Assembly: GCF_036985505.1 (NCBI RefSeq)
Contig: NZ_BTGQ01000001.1
Location: forward strand, 186,001-250,000
Length of the DNA stretch: 64,000 nt
Source: Croceitalea sp947503285
Lineage (GTDB): Bacteria > Bacteroidota > Bacteroidia > Flavobacteriales > Flavobacteriaceae
Direction: 5' to 3'
The notes below the pieces were generated by a model that was not told the origin of the DNA, ran no database searches, and saw only the letters and a list, made by a program, of their open reading frames with translations. This document shows positions 33,463 through 42,993 of the stretch, in pieces (the stretch's first letter is position 1; each line of letters opens with the position of its first letter). The translations under genes and the position numbers were made by a program.

Positions 33463-34428
33463 ATGAAACCAATGAAATACATTAAGAATATTTTAGCGGC
33501 CATCGGCGCCCTATGTGTTGTTGCCACGTTGATCTATGCCACACAGATGTCAGACTCAGATGAATTGGACAACGAAGTTTCAGGTGTTACACAAGATGTT
33601 AAAAGTACAGGCGACGGTTATAAAATCAGTGCAATTGAAATTCCGGATGATCTTAATTTTGCGGGTGAACCCGTTCCTTTCGATGATCCAGAGGTGATGG
33701 AACGCGTCGATCGTGAATTTTTGGTCAATACCTACTGGCAATCCAATGCACTTTTATTGATGAAAAGGGCCCATAAATACTTTCCTATCATCGAACCGAT
33801 TTTAGCCAAAAACGATATTCCCGATGACTTTAAGTATTTGGCCGTGGCGGAAAGCGGATTGCAAAATGTGGTCTCACCGGCCGGGGCAACCGGATTTTGG
33901 CAAATCATGAAAGCTACAGGTAGGGAATATGGTCTTGAAGTCAATGCCAATGTCGATGAACGTTATCATATTGAAAAGGCGACGCAAGTAGCTTGCGACT
34001 ATCTGAACAAATGGAAAAAACGTTTCGGAAGTTGGACACTGACCGCTGCTGCATACAATGCTGGACCTGGCGGAATTCAAAAATATATGGGTATTCAAAA
34101 AGCCGATGACTATTACGACCTTTTATTGGGCGAAGAAACGGGTCGGTATGTATTTCGAATAATGGCCATAAAAGAAATTATTTCGAACCCGGGCAACTAT
34201 GGTTTCGATGTTGAAAAGAAAGACCTCTACGAGGCGGTGCCCTCATTTAGTGTTGAAGTGGACGAACCCATTGCAAGTTGGGCGGATTTTGCAAAAGAAT
34301 ACGAGATCAATTACAAAATCTTGAAAAGGCATAATCCCTGGTTGCGGGAGCCGCATTTGAACAATGCCTCAAAAAAGGAATATGTCATAGAAATACCGAA
34401 TAAGGGCTATTATAAAGAATCAAAGTAG
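33463..34428 (+). CDS. lytic murein transglycosylase, membrane-anchored
   Basis: 321 residues. One N-terminal anchor (about 6-27) places the enzyme in the periplasm, where it cleaves peptidoglycan strands non-hydrolytically. The SLT domain (about 105-235) contains the catalytic-Glu motif LAVAESGLQNVVSP, AGATGFWQIMKATGREYGL and AAAYNAGPGGI. The tail (DFAKEYEINYKILKRHNPWL) looks like a degenerate LysM-type glycan-binding region. Family is close to MltD. Preceded by a hydrolase gene in the same operon. Confidence 0.88.
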   Translation: MKPMKYIKNILAAIGALCVVATLIYATQMSDSDELDNEVSGVTQDVKSTGDGYKISAIEIPDDLNFAGEPVPFDDPEVMERVDREFLVNTYWQSNALLLMKRAHKYFPIIEPILAKNDIPDDFKYLAVAESGLQNVVSPAGATGFWQIMKATGREYGLEVNANVDERYHIEKATQVACDYLNKWKKRFGSWTLTAAAYNAGPGGIQKYMGIQKADDYYDLLLGEETGRYVFRIMAIKEIISNPGNYGFDVEKKDLYEAVPSFSVEVDEPIASWADFAKEYEINYKILKRHNPWLREPHLNNASKKEYVIEIPNKGYYKESK

Positions 34429-34476
34429 TAGCTCCCATTCGATAGGTTGCAGGCGCAAAAGGCAAAAACGATAAAA

Positions 34477-34992
34477 TTATATTTTTTTCATTTGCTGTTG
34501 CATCATCTTTATCTGATCGGTAAGCATATTGTTTTTATCCAATTTTTTGGCCTCTTGTAGTAAGGTGGTCGCTTCCCTTTTACGACGTTTTTGCATCGCG
34601 ATACCAGCCAAACTCAATTTGGCCATGGCTACATCATAATCCATGTTCAAACCGAGCTTCAAGGCTTTTTTAAAATACTTTTCGGCCTGTGTCAGATTTT
34701 TTTGTGAAAAGATAATACCGTGCAGGTAATTGTAATACCCTTGTTGTTTTTTCACCAATGCGGCATCGGGGTTTTTTATCTTGCCCAACCATTTCTCAGT
34801 GCCTACCATGTCTTGTTTACGCATTCTAAGAAAGGCCAAAAGGATGATTTCGTTCCTAAAATAAAGGAATATGAAAATCAGTGATAGCAGTATCAAAAAA
34901 ATACCGTTGCCGATATAGCCCTCAATGAACTGGTAAACTGCGTAGGCAATGATTAAGAAGGCAAGGATAAGTTTTATGTTTTTATTGAACAT
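34477..34992 (-). CDS. membrane-anchored TPR-like protein
   Basis: 171 residues. Two hydrophobic helices (about 7-24 and 29-46) are followed by a basic stretch and a helical repeat part: YYNYLHGIIFSQKNLTQAEKYFKKALKLG (about 89-117) and LSLAGIAMQKRRKREATTLLQ (about 126-146) are TPR-like. Likely a scaffold on the inner membrane facing the cytoplasm. Convergent with the lytic transglycosylase; no partner gene. Confidence 0.72.
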   Translation of the reverse strand: MFNKNIKLILAFLIIAYAVYQFIEGYIGNGIFLILLSLIFIFLYFRNEIILLAFLRMRKQDMVGTEKWLGKIKNPDAALVKKQQGYYNYLHGIIFSQKNLTQAEKYFKKALKLGLNMDYDVAMAKLSLAGIAMQKRRKREATTLLQEAKKLDKNNMLTDQIKMMQQQMKKI

Positions 34993-35086
34993 GCGAAATG
35001 TTTTATTTTGGTTTGGGCGTAAAATCCCATGTTTTTTACGATTTGCAAAGCTACTAAAAACAATTCAAAATTATTTTTGCAACTAC

Positions 35087-35116
35087 TTGTTAAAGTAAAA
35101 AGTCTTCGTATATTTG
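35087..35116 (+). promoter_or_regulatory. promoter of the L34 gene
   Basis: TTG at 35087-35089, 19 bases, TATATTTG at 35109-35116. A near-perfect Bacteroidetes promoter. Leader to the ATG at 35164 is about 40 bases. Confidence 0.85.
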
Positions 35117-35163
35117 CGCCCAGAATTTCAGAAAGCGTATCGCTTTTTCTTAATAACTTCGAA

Positions 35164-35322
35164 ATGAAAAGAACATATCAGCCTTCAAAAAGAAAGCGAA
35201 GAAATAAACATGGTTTTAGGGAAAGAATGGCCTCTGCCAATGGTAGAAAAGTTCTTGCTAGAAGAAGGGCAAAAGGAAGAAAGAGATTAACCGTTTCATC
35301 AGAACCACGTCATAAAAAATAA
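35164..35322 (+). CDS. rpmH: 50S ribosomal protein L34
   Basis: 52 residues, MKRTYQPSKRKRRNKHGFRER followed by MASANGRKVLARRRAKGRKRL: an unmistakable L34. A longer frame from 35029 would start before the promoter and is not used. Here it is not next to rnpA or dnaA as in many bacteria; it is a single-gene transcript with its own promoter and terminator, followed by carB. Confidence 0.96.
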   Translation: MKRTYQPSKRKRRNKHGFRERMASANGRKVLARRRAKGRKRLTVSSEPRHKK

Positions 35323-35346
35323 TGACTGTCAATAACTTTTAAATAA

Positions 35347-35381
35347 AGGTGCTACTTCATCAAGTTTAGCACCTTTTTTTT
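35347..35381 (+). terminator. terminator after L34
   Basis: AGGTGCTA (35347-35354) and TAGCACCT (35367-35374) form an 8-bp stem around a 12-base loop, followed by a run of T. It separates rpmH from carB. Confidence 0.88.
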
Positions 35382-35421
35382 GGCCTATTTTTAACGCTCG
35401 AATAAAAATTATAAGTAACAA

Positions 35422-38274
35422 ATGCCTAAAAGAGAAGATTTAAAATCGATTTTGATTATTGGTTCAGGTCCCATCATAATTGGTCAAGCCTGTGAGTTTG
35501 ATTACTCAGGTTCCCAAGCTTTACGCTCATTACGTGAAGATGGAATAGAAACCATTTTGATAAATAGCAATCCTGCTACGATTATGACCGACCCCGTAAT
35601 GGCGGATCATATCTATTTGAAACCCTTGAATACTAAATCGATAATAGAAATTCTCAAAAAACACCCGAACATTGATGCCGTATTGCCCACTATGGGCGGC
35701 CAAACAGCATTGAACCTTTGTATTGAGGCTGATGAGAAGGGTATTTGGGAAGATTTTGATGTCGAGATCATAGGCGTTGATATTGACGCGATAAACATTA
35801 CGGAAGACCGCGAAAAGTTCCGTGAACTCATGACCAAGATAGGGATTGGCATGGCACCTCAGGCCACGGCTACTTCTTTTCTTAAGGGGAAGGAGATTGC
35901 ACAAGAATTTGGTTTTCCCCTAGTGATAAGGGCTTCCTTTACCTTGGGTGGGGCGGGAGCGTCGATTGTTCACGATCCCAAGGATTTTGACAATTTATTG
36001 AGCCATGGTTTGGAAGTTTCGCCCATACACGAGGTCATGATCGACAAGGCCATGATGGGCTGGAAGGAATATGAACTGGAACTGTTGCGCGACAAGAACG
36101 ATAATGTGGTCATTATTTGTGCCATTGAAAATATGGACCCCATGGGTATCCATACGGGGGATTCCATTACGGTTGCCCCTGCAATGACACTTTCAGACCG
36201 AACGTACCAACGTATGCGTGACATGGCCATCCACATGATGCGAAGCATTGGCGATTTTGCGGGGGGGTGTAATGTGCAGTTCGCCGTTAGCCCAGATGAA
36301 GAAGAAGAAATCATTGCTATTGAAATCAATCCAAGGGTTTCACGTTCGTCTGCGTTGGCTTCCAAGGCCACAGGTTATCCAATCGCTAAAGTGGCGGCTA
36401 AATTGGCAATAGGCTATTCTTTGGATGAATTGCAGAACCAAATCACGCAGTCCACCTCGGCGTTGTTTGAACCCACCTTAGACTATGTGATCGTAAAAAT
36501 ACCACGTTGGAATTTTGACAAATTCGAAGGGTCAGACAGAACCTTAGGCCTACAGATGAAGGCCGTAGGTGAAGTGATGGGTATTGGCCGCTCTTTTCAA
36601 GAAGCATTACACAAAGCCACCCAATCCTTAGAGATAAAAAGAAATGGACTTGGCGCAGATGGCAAAGGGTACACAGATTATGAAACCATCATCCAAAAAT
36701 TGACGGTACCTAGTTGGGACCGTGTTTTTGTGATTTATGACGCTATTCAACTTGGGATTCCGTTGACCCGTATCCATGAAATCACCAAAATTGATATGTG
36801 GTTCCTAAGGCAATATGAGGAACTCCATATGTTGGAACAGGAAATTTCAAAATATACTATTGAAAGCCTACCTAAGGCACTGCTCTTAGAAGCAAAACAG
36901 AAAGGATTTGCAGATCGGCAAATTGCCCATATGTTGGATTGTTACGAAAGTGAGGTACATAAAAAACGTACTGCGCAAAACATCAATAGGGTCTATAAAT
37001 TGGTGGATACCTGTGCGGCAGAGTTTGAAGCGATGACCCCATATTATTACTCCACTTTTGAAGAGGAGATTGAAACGGCAGACGGTAAACGTTATGTGGC
37101 CAATGATAGTGAGGTCACTGAAAGAAAAAAGATAGTGGTCTTGGGTTCTGGCCCAAACCGGATAGGTCAAGGTATTGAGTTCGATTATTGTTGTGTACAC
37201 GGCGTTTTGGCAGCTGCGGAATGTGGTTACGAAACGATTATGATCAATTGTAATCCGGAAACCGTCTCGACGGACTTTGATACCGCTGATAAACTATATT
37301 TTGAACCTGTTTTTTGGGAACATATTTACGATATCATCCTACATGAGAAACCAGAAGGAGTCATCGTGCAATTGGGGGGACAAACGGCACTTAAACTGGC
37401 AGAGAAACTTTCGAAGTATGGGATCAAGATTATCGGTACTAGCTTTGAATCACTCGACTTGGCCGAGGATCGCGGTAGTTTTTCCACATTATTGAAAGAA
37501 AATGATATTCCATATCCTAGATTTGGTACTGCTGAAAGTGCTGATGAAGCCTTGGAATTGGCAGATGAATTGGGCTTTCCTTTATTGGTTAGACCTTCTT
37601 ACGTTCTAGGGGGTCAGGGTATGAAGATCGTCATCAATAAAGAGGACTTGGAGGCTCATGTAGTGGATCTGTTACGTAAAATACCCAATAATAAGTTGTT
37701 GTTGGATCATTATTTAGACGGTGCCATTGAGGCCGAGGCTGATGCCATTTGTGATGGTGAGGAAGTGTATATTATCGGTATGATGGAGCATATTGAACCT
37801 TGTGGAATACACTCTGGGGATTCCAACGCCACCTTGCCACCTTTTAATTTGGGTGAATTCGTAATGCAACAAATAAAAGACCACACCAAGAAGATCGCGC
37901 TGGCTTTGAATACCGTTGGCTTGATCAATATTCAATTTGCCGTCAAAGATGACACGGTCTATATCATAGAGGCCAATCCGAGGGCATCTAGAACCGTGCC
38001 CTTTATTGCAAAGGCCTACGGTGAGCCCTACGTAAACTATGCCACAAAGGTGATGTTAGGTGAAAAGAAGGTCAAGGATTTTAATTTTAACCCACAATTG
38101 GAAGGGTATGCGATAAAACAACCCGTATTCTCCTTCAACAAGTTTCCTAATGTAAATAAAAATTTAGGTCCTGAGATGAAAAGTACCGGTGAAAGCATCT
38201 TGTTCATCGACAGTTTAAAAGATGATGAATTTTACAACCTGTATTCGAGAAGAAAGATGTACCTATCAAAATAG
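35422..38274 (+). CDS. carB: carbamoyl-phosphate synthase large subunit
   Basis: 950 residues. Makes carbamoyl phosphate for arginine and pyrimidines from bicarbonate, ammonia (from CarA) and two ATP. Two similar halves carry paired ATP-grasp modules: first copy SGPIIIGQACEFDYSGSQA (about 14), MGGQTALNLC (about 91) and EINPRVSRSSALASKATGYP (about 295); second copy GPNRIGQGIEFDYCCVHG (about 575), QLGGQTALKLAEKL (about 648) and EANPRASRTVPFIAKAYG (about 850). It ends right after the second module, with no C-terminal MGS-like domain (the E. coli enzyme has 1073 residues). carA is not adjacent here. Confidence 0.95.
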   Translation: MPKREDLKSILIIGSGPIIIGQACEFDYSGSQALRSLREDGIETILINSNPATIMTDPVMADHIYLKPLNTKSIIEILKKHPNIDAVLPTMGGQTALNLCIEADEKGIWEDFDVEIIGVDIDAINITEDREKFRELMTKIGIGMAPQATATSFLKGKEIAQEFGFPLVIRASFTLGGAGASIVHDPKDFDNLLSHGLEVSPIHEVMIDKAMMGWKEYELELLRDKNDNVVIICAIENMDPMGIHTGDSITVAPAMTLSDRTYQRMRDMAIHMMRSIGDFAGGCNVQFAVSPDEEEEIIAIEINPRVSRSSALASKATGYPIAKVAAKLAIGYSLDELQNQITQSTSALFEPTLDYVIVKIPRWNFDKFEGSDRTLGLQMKAVGEVMGIGRSFQEALHKATQSLEIKRNGLGADGKGYTDYETIIQKLTVPSWDRVFVIYDAIQLGIPLTRIHEITKIDMWFLRQYEELHMLEQEISKYTIESLPKALLLEAKQKGFADRQIAHMLDCYESEVHKKRTAQNINRVYKLVDTCAAEFEAMTPYYYSTFEEEIETADGKRYVANDSEVTERKKIVVLGSGPNRIGQGIEFDYCCVHGVLAAAECGYETIMINCNPETVSTDFDTADKLYFEPVFWEHIYDIILHEKPEGVIVQLGGQTALKLAEKLSKYGIKIIGTSFESLDLAEDRGSFSTLLKENDIPYPRFGTAESADEALELADELGFPLLVRPSYVLGGQGMKIVINKEDLEAHVVDLLRKIPNNKLLLDHYLDGAIEAEADAICDGEEVYIIGMMEHIEPCGIHSGDSNATLPPFNLGEFVMQQIKDHTKKIALALNTVGLINIQFAVKDDTVYIIEANPRASRTVPFIAKAYGEPYVNYATKVMLGEKKVKDFNFNPQLEGYAIKQPVFSFNKFPNVNKNLGPEMKSTGESILFIDSLKDDEFYNLYSRRKMYLSK

Positions 38275-38293
38275 TGGATGGCATTTATCCTAA

Positions 38294-38332
38294 AAACCCC
38301 CGTAGGATGGAATCTTACGGGGGTTTGTTTTT
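38294..38332. terminator. terminator after carB
   Basis: AAACCCCCGTA (38294-38304) and TACGGGGGTTT (38316-38326) form an 11-bp stem with A- and T-rich flanks. It also serves the convergent isocitrate dehydrogenase gene. Confidence 0.93.
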
Positions 38333-38349
38333 AAGGCTATATTTTTATT

Positions 38350-39864
38350 TTATTCACCTTGACCCAGTGAAAAGCCCCTTTTACCATCAAATTCATACAG
38401 GTTTTCCGTTTTGATGACATCAAAATCATTTTGGTGGAGTTTCGAGAGTAATGCGATTACCTGCTCATACTCAATTCCTTCGTAAATAGGCTCTTTTGTT
38501 TTGATCTGTGCATCTTGCGCTACAAACCTACATCGCCAATGATCGGTACAGTAGGTTTCTTTTAATCCATTTGGAAATACTTTTACGCCCCTATTGGTAA
38601 TCATTTTGAGTTTAAGGTTGTGTGATTTTATTTCGCTCAATCCTTTTCCAATGATTTCTGGATCGGTTCCTTTCCAATCGATAAAAACATCTACCCCAAC
38701 CAATTCTTTATCTTCATCTCGTCTCTTGTATTCCGGTATTTCAATAGTTCCAGAACCTTTTGATAAAGAGCTTAGGGATAGTTTTTTAGGATTGCGGCCC
38801 AAACGTTCGATAATGGCGTCAGCAAACTCTTCGGTGTTTACTTTTTTGACACTGATATCCTTTTGGTAGACATCAGCAGTATGGATACCATCCTCTAAAG
38901 TGGCCAACCAAGCATTTTTGATTTTATCGGCAATCTCGGCTTGGCCGATGTGGGCCAACATCATCACTGCGGCGTTCAACAATCCTGAAGGATTGGCAAT
39001 TTTCTGCCTTGCAATATCAGGGGCAGAACCGTGAATGGCCTCAAACATGGAAACATTTCTACCGATATTGGCAGAACCGGCCATACCCACAGAGCCACCT
39101 ATCTCTGCGACAATGTCAGAGATGATATCACCGTAAAGGTTTGAGGTAACGATAACATCATATTGCCCTGGTGAAGCTGCAATCTTTGCTGAACCGATAT
39201 CGATGATTTGTGAATTACTTTCAATTTCAGGATACTGTGCAGCGATTTCCTTAAATACGGTATGGAACAAACCATCGGTCAGTTTCATGATATTGTCCTT
39301 CACCATACAGGTGACCTTTTTTCTATTGTAGGCTTTTGCGTATTCAAAGGCATAACGAACGATTTTCTCGCATCCCGGTCTTGTAATCAGCTTAAGGCAC
39401 TGTACTACATCTTCTGTCTGTCTGTGCTCAATACCGGCATAAAGATCCTCTTCATTTTCGCGAATGACCACGATATCCATATTTGGAAAGTTCGTTTTCA
39501 CAAAAGGGTGCAAAGCATTTACAGGCCTTACGTTGGCAAATAAACCCAAAGATTTTCTAAGGGTTACGTTTAAACTTTTATACCCTTTGCCCTGTGGTGT
39601 GGTAATTGGTGCTTTTAAAATAACCTTGTTCCGTCCAATAGTGTCCCAAGCAGCTTCGGTTATACCCGAGCTGTTTCCAGAAAGATATACCTGTTCCCCA
39701 ATCTCCATGGGTTCTGCCATAATATTGGCACCTGCGGCTTCCATTATTTTTAGCGTAGCCTTCATGATTTCAGGCCCGATTCCATCGCCATGTGCCACAG
39801 CGATTTTCGTACTTTTTGTTACGGCACTATTTTTTTTTGATTCCAGTACAAGATTATTTTCCAT
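38350..39864 (-). CDS. icd: NADP-dependent isocitrate dehydrogenase
   Basis: 504 residues. TCA-cycle oxidation of isocitrate to 2-oxoglutarate. The isopropylmalate/isocitrate dehydrogenase core (about 20-345) shows VAHGDGIGPEIM, VTLRKSLGLFANVRP, the substrate-binding VRENEEDLYAGIEHRQ and the metal/cofactor segments SNLYGDIISDI and HGSAPDIAGQ-like HGSAPDIARQ. The C-terminal extra domain (about 380-500) has KRRDEDKELVGVDVFIDW and is typical of the Thermus-type, larger IDH class of Bacteroidetes. NADP rather than NAD use is inferred from the family. Confidence 0.92.
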   Translation of the reverse strand: MENNLVLESKKNSAVTKSTKIAVAHGDGIGPEIMKATLKIMEAAGANIMAEPMEIGEQVYLSGNSSGITEAAWDTIGRNKVILKAPITTPQGKGYKSLNVTLRKSLGLFANVRPVNALHPFVKTNFPNMDIVVIRENEEDLYAGIEHRQTEDVVQCLKLITRPGCEKIVRYAFEYAKAYNRKKVTCMVKDNIMKLTDGLFHTVFKEIAAQYPEIESNSQIIDIGSAKIAASPGQYDVIVTSNLYGDIISDIVAEIGGSVGMAGSANIGRNVSMFEAIHGSAPDIARQKIANPSGLLNAAVMMLAHIGQAEIADKIKNAWLATLEDGIHTADVYQKDISVKKVNTEEFADAIIERLGRNPKKLSLSSLSKGSGTIEIPEYKRRDEDKELVGVDVFIDWKGTDPEIIGKGLSEIKSHNLKLKMITNRGVKVFPNGLKETYCTDHWRCRFVAQDAQIKTKEPIYEGIEYEQVIALLSKLHQNDFDVIKTENLYEFDGKRGFSLGQGE

Positions 39865-40164
39865 ATGATTTGATTTTTAATAGTACAAATGTGTAGAAAA
39901 ATATTCATAAATTTTTATTTATATTTAATATGATTTGCATTAAAATAATTTATGTAAAGGGTGTTCCCGATGTCGATAATTCAAGAAATGTAGCGCTGAC
40001 AGGGTGAAGTGTATGCCTAAACCACGGAAGAACATCGTACAAAAGGCCAACAGGTTTTAAATGTAAAGCTGAAAAATTGCTACTACATTCGTGGTACTGA
40101 CTTCAACAAGTCATTGCATATTTATTTTTTGGAAAAGTATGTTTTGGAACCATGCTACGCATGA
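39865..40164. other. intergenic region, nothing found
   Basis: 300 bases between the isocitrate dehydrogenase start and the S41 peptidase stop, both on the minus strand. No coding frame, hairpin terminator or known signal that I can support. The leader of the dehydrogenase gene must lie at its left end; a weak ACATTTG-like box (minus strand, 39890-39884) is one mismatch off the -7 consensus. Confidence 0.4.
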
Positions 40165-41607
40165 CTAATGGTCTTTTTCTACCAATTCTATGATATCATA
40201 AACCGCTTTTCGGTGTCCATTGAATGCATTCTCCCTAGAAAATACATTGAGTTCAATATCCGGTTCAACACCTGATACCTCGTAGAACTTGCCATCAGAA
40301 TCTATCAACCTTTGATTGGAATAGGTTGTATAAAAATCACCAATTGATTTACCCAGCATACCCGATAGGGTGCCTAAAGTATTGGACCCGACAAGTTTTA
40401 CATTGGGTAAAGCACCCATCATCATAGCGAAACCTTCAGCGGCACTTCTGCTAATATCCGTCATTAGCACGTATACCGGTTTGTTGAATATCGTAGAATC
40501 GGCGGGGTAAATCGTAACGACATCCTCATCATGGAATTTACCATTGTTGTAGACCTGACTTGTATGTGATAAAACAGGCATATCGGTAAAATAACCAGCA
40601 ATTGTTAATGCGGTAGCGTCATAGCCACCAAAGTTAAAACTGACATCAAGCACAATGGCTTTTTTATTTTGAAAAGCGCCTATTATTTTTTGCATATACA
40701 TATTGAGGCTATCAATTTGTTGTTTTCTGGTATATCCTTTCCCTAGAAAACCTGAAAACGAATGAATATGGATGTAACCAACATCCTTGGTTAAATGCCC
40801 CCATTCCAATTTTCCATTTGCCGTTTTTTCTCCGGTTCCATGTAATAGACTGTCCGTTATGTTCTTATAATTATGTTCAAAGAACATATTAAAATAGTCA
40901 TTCAGGTTCTGGACATCCGATTGTTTGTAGAAGGCTTCCTCAACAATTTTCGCCGATGGTGTGACCCGGTATTGAAGGCTCTTCCCATTTTCTGAAATAA
41001 CCTTTGTATGCTGGTCTTCTGTGAGTGTGGCAATTTCACCTAATATGTTGAAGAGCCTTTCATTATCAGCGGTAATACTGTCTTTGTAATTGTTGAAAAT
41101 CGTATCCCAATCAAGATTTCTTCTTTTGTTAAAGGCATAATTCCCTTGAATGGTTTCCATATACAATTTAAACAGTTCCTCAGGGTCTAACTGGGTCATT
41201 TCAGTAAACCCGATAGTGTTCTCAGGGAGTTTGTCGACTTTGACAAAGTCTTTTTTTGTTTGTAAGTTCTTGGTATTATTGCCGAAATCGGTCAAATAGA
41301 TACCAAGGGTATCCTCGTTTCTGATAAATTGACTTTGGGTATTCAAAAGCCCCTCTAAATAGTCGTTCTTTTCTTTATAACAGAAGTTTTTCGTAAAGCT
41401 GTACAATAGAATACTATCTTGTCTGGCCTCAAGATAATATCCATTTCCGATGGACTTCCAAACTCCTTGAATCAAGGGGTTTACGGTATTGTTATCTTTT
41501 AAAAAGGTATATGCAAGTTGGTTGCTGTCATTGGTTTTATGCTTGGTGCAGCCTATAATTAAGGTAATTAGCACTAAACAGGAAACAACTTTTATATTGC
41601 ACTTCAT
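40165..41607 (-). CDS. S41-family peptidase lipoprotein
   Basis: 480 residues from MKCNIKVVSC; the lipobox LIIGC (cysteine at 20) suits this start better than the ATG at 41625. After an N-terminal helical region there is an S41/C-terminal processing peptidase domain (about 270-480): VGYIHIHSFSGFLG, KAIVLDVSFNFGGYDATAL and the catalytic serine in MTDISRSAAEGFAMMM, with a lysine in LGTLSGMLGKS. No PDZ domain is obvious, so it may degrade a specific periplasmic substrate. Single gene; a second S41 protein is encoded at 60514-61971. Confidence 0.85.
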   Translation of the reverse strand: MKCNIKVVSCLVLITLIIGCTKHKTNDSNQLAYTFLKDNNTVNPLIQGVWKSIGNGYYLEARQDSILLYSFTKNFCYKEKNDYLEGLLNTQSQFIRNEDTLGIYLTDFGNNTKNLQTKKDFVKVDKLPENTIGFTEMTQLDPEELFKLYMETIQGNYAFNKRRNLDWDTIFNNYKDSITADNERLFNILGEIATLTEDQHTKVISENGKSLQYRVTPSAKIVEEAFYKQSDVQNLNDYFNMFFEHNYKNITDSLLHGTGEKTANGKLEWGHLTKDVGYIHIHSFSGFLGKGYTRKQQIDSLNMYMQKIIGAFQNKKAIVLDVSFNFGGYDATALTIAGYFTDMPVLSHTSQVYNNGKFHDEDVVTIYPADSTIFNKPVYVLMTDISRSAAEGFAMMMGALPNVKLVGSNTLGTLSGMLGKSIGDFYTTYSNQRLIDSDGKFYEVSGVEPDIELNVFSRENAFNGHRKAVYDIIELVEKDH

Positions 41608-41773
41608 TACGCATGTTTTATCCAAATATATACATCTTATGCTGCAATATGATTACGGGGATGGAAAGAAAACAAGACTTTACGGTATGATTCAGCACCA
41701 TCAATGATGAACCTTCGCCCTTCATATTATTCCGAACTTATTTGATAAAAATGGGTATTTGCATCAAAATACA

Positions 41774-41803
41774 AAAAGCACGGAATATTTCATCCGTGCT
41801 TTT
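41774..41803. terminator. terminator after the YceI gene
   Basis: AAAAGCACGGA (41774-41784) and TCCGTGCTTTT (41793-41803) form an 11-bp stem. It ends the minus-strand YceI gene at 41849. Confidence 0.9.
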
Positions 41804-41848
41804 CGTGGGCCTATAGCTTTGGGTAGTACCCCTTTATTTAGACTTCTA

Positions 41849-42424
41849 TCAAAATTCCAAATCTACTACAATATCAAACTCATCGTAGATGGCCTTATCC
41901 TTTAATCCATCAAAAAAACTGGTTGATCCGTAGCGCACATCAAACTTGGATCTATCGATTTTTAACGATGCGGTTGCTTTATTGCCGTAGACGGATAAAT
42001 CAAAGTCGATGCTTTCGGTTTTACCCTTGATTGTAATGTTGCCGGTTACATCGTAAGAGTTTTTACCATTTGCTTTTATGTTCTTGAAAACAAGGGCTGC
42101 AGTAGGAAATTTAGCTACCCCAAAGAAGTCATCAGACTTTAAATGTCCCTCTAGCTTGTTTTTATATTCGCCCTCCAAATCGGTTACGCTAATCGTAGTC
42201 ATATCGATTACAAAGTTTCCTCCGGTTAAATTGTCGTCATTGAAAACCAGATTCCCTGATTTAATGGTGATAGTACCGGTATGCGAGCCGGCTACTTTAT
42301 AGCCTTTCCACGTTACGTTGCTTTTTTCAATATTTACCTCCTTTTTTAAACCTTCTGAAGATTTAAAGGATACCATTAACAATGTAATGGCAATTAGTGC
42401 TGTTGTTTTTTTTATTGTTTTCAT
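41849..42424 (-). CDS. YceI-family lipid-binding protein, secreted
   Basis: 191 residues with signal MKTIKKTTALIAITLLMVSFKS. The mature part has the YceI pattern: NIEKSNVTWKGYKVAGSHTGTI at the start, then GGNFVIDMTTISVTD, KSDDFFGVAKFPTAALVFKN and the closing FDLSVYGNKATASLKIDRSKFDVRYGS (given here as pieces of a strand series). YceI proteins are periplasmic barrels that bind a polyisoprenoid chain. 25 bases downstream of the SnoaL-like gene, so probably the same operon. Confidence 0.88.
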   Translation of the reverse strand: MKTIKKTTALIAITLLMVSFKSSEGLKKEVNIEKSNVTWKGYKVAGSHTGTITIKSGNLVFNDDNLTGGNFVIDMTTISVTDLEGEYKNKLEGHLKSDDFFGVAKFPTAALVFKNIKANGKNSYDVTGNITIKGKTESIDFDLSVYGNKATASLKIDRSKFDVRYGSTSFFDGLKDKAIYDEFDIVVDLEF

Positions 42425-42449
42425 TATTTCTTGTTTTTAGCTTGTTAAT

Positions 42450-42803
42450 TTATGATCCGTAATAAAATTTTTCTTTAATGATTTTGCCATTATGCCATTC
42501 TTGGAGCGCAACTTGGGTATAATTCTTTTCACCCCAGTCTTTATGGGTATAGTCAAAATGCCATTCGACCATCGTTGTGTTTTCCCCTATTGTTACGTTT
42601 AACGGCTTTGCTCCTCTAAATTCCGTGATTGAAGCGAAGAATTCTTCTTCCCTTTTTCGGTTCGCCACCTTACCTACGATTTCCGGATTGTCATTTTCTT
42701 GCATGACAACATCATCATGATAGTATTCATCAAAAGCCTCCAAAGCTTTTCCGTCAAGGATCATGTCATTTATCGTGCTGATTTTTTCTAATAAAGTATC
42801 CAT
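42450..42803 (-). CDS. SnoaL-like (NTF2 fold) protein
   Basis: 117 residues, cytoplasmic. EAFDEYYHDDVVMQENDN (about 22-39) and the closing EWHFDYTHKDWG, then VALQEWHNGKIIKEKFYYG are the cone-like SnoaL/NTF2 pattern. Such domains bind or isomerise small ligands; the pocket residues do not tell which. It precedes the YceI gene by 25 bases on the same strand. Confidence 0.8.
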   Translation of the reverse strand: MDTLLEKISTINDMILDGKALEAFDEYYHDDVVMQENDNPEIVGKVANRKREEEFFASITEFRGAKPLNVTIGENTTMVEWHFDYTHKDWGEKNYTQVALQEWHNGKIIKEKFYYGS

Positions 42804-42993
42804 CTTTTATTGTTTAAATGTTATGGTACAAATCTCAGTAACATTCAAAACCTAAAAAATGAACTATACTATCAAATGATGTTGAACTAGATTAACATTT
42901 TACGCGATGATCGAGATTTGAATCCTCAGACGCTTGTGTGGAAACCTATCTAGAATTTCCTTTTGATATCTTCGAGGCTTATGCCTGGGTTAT

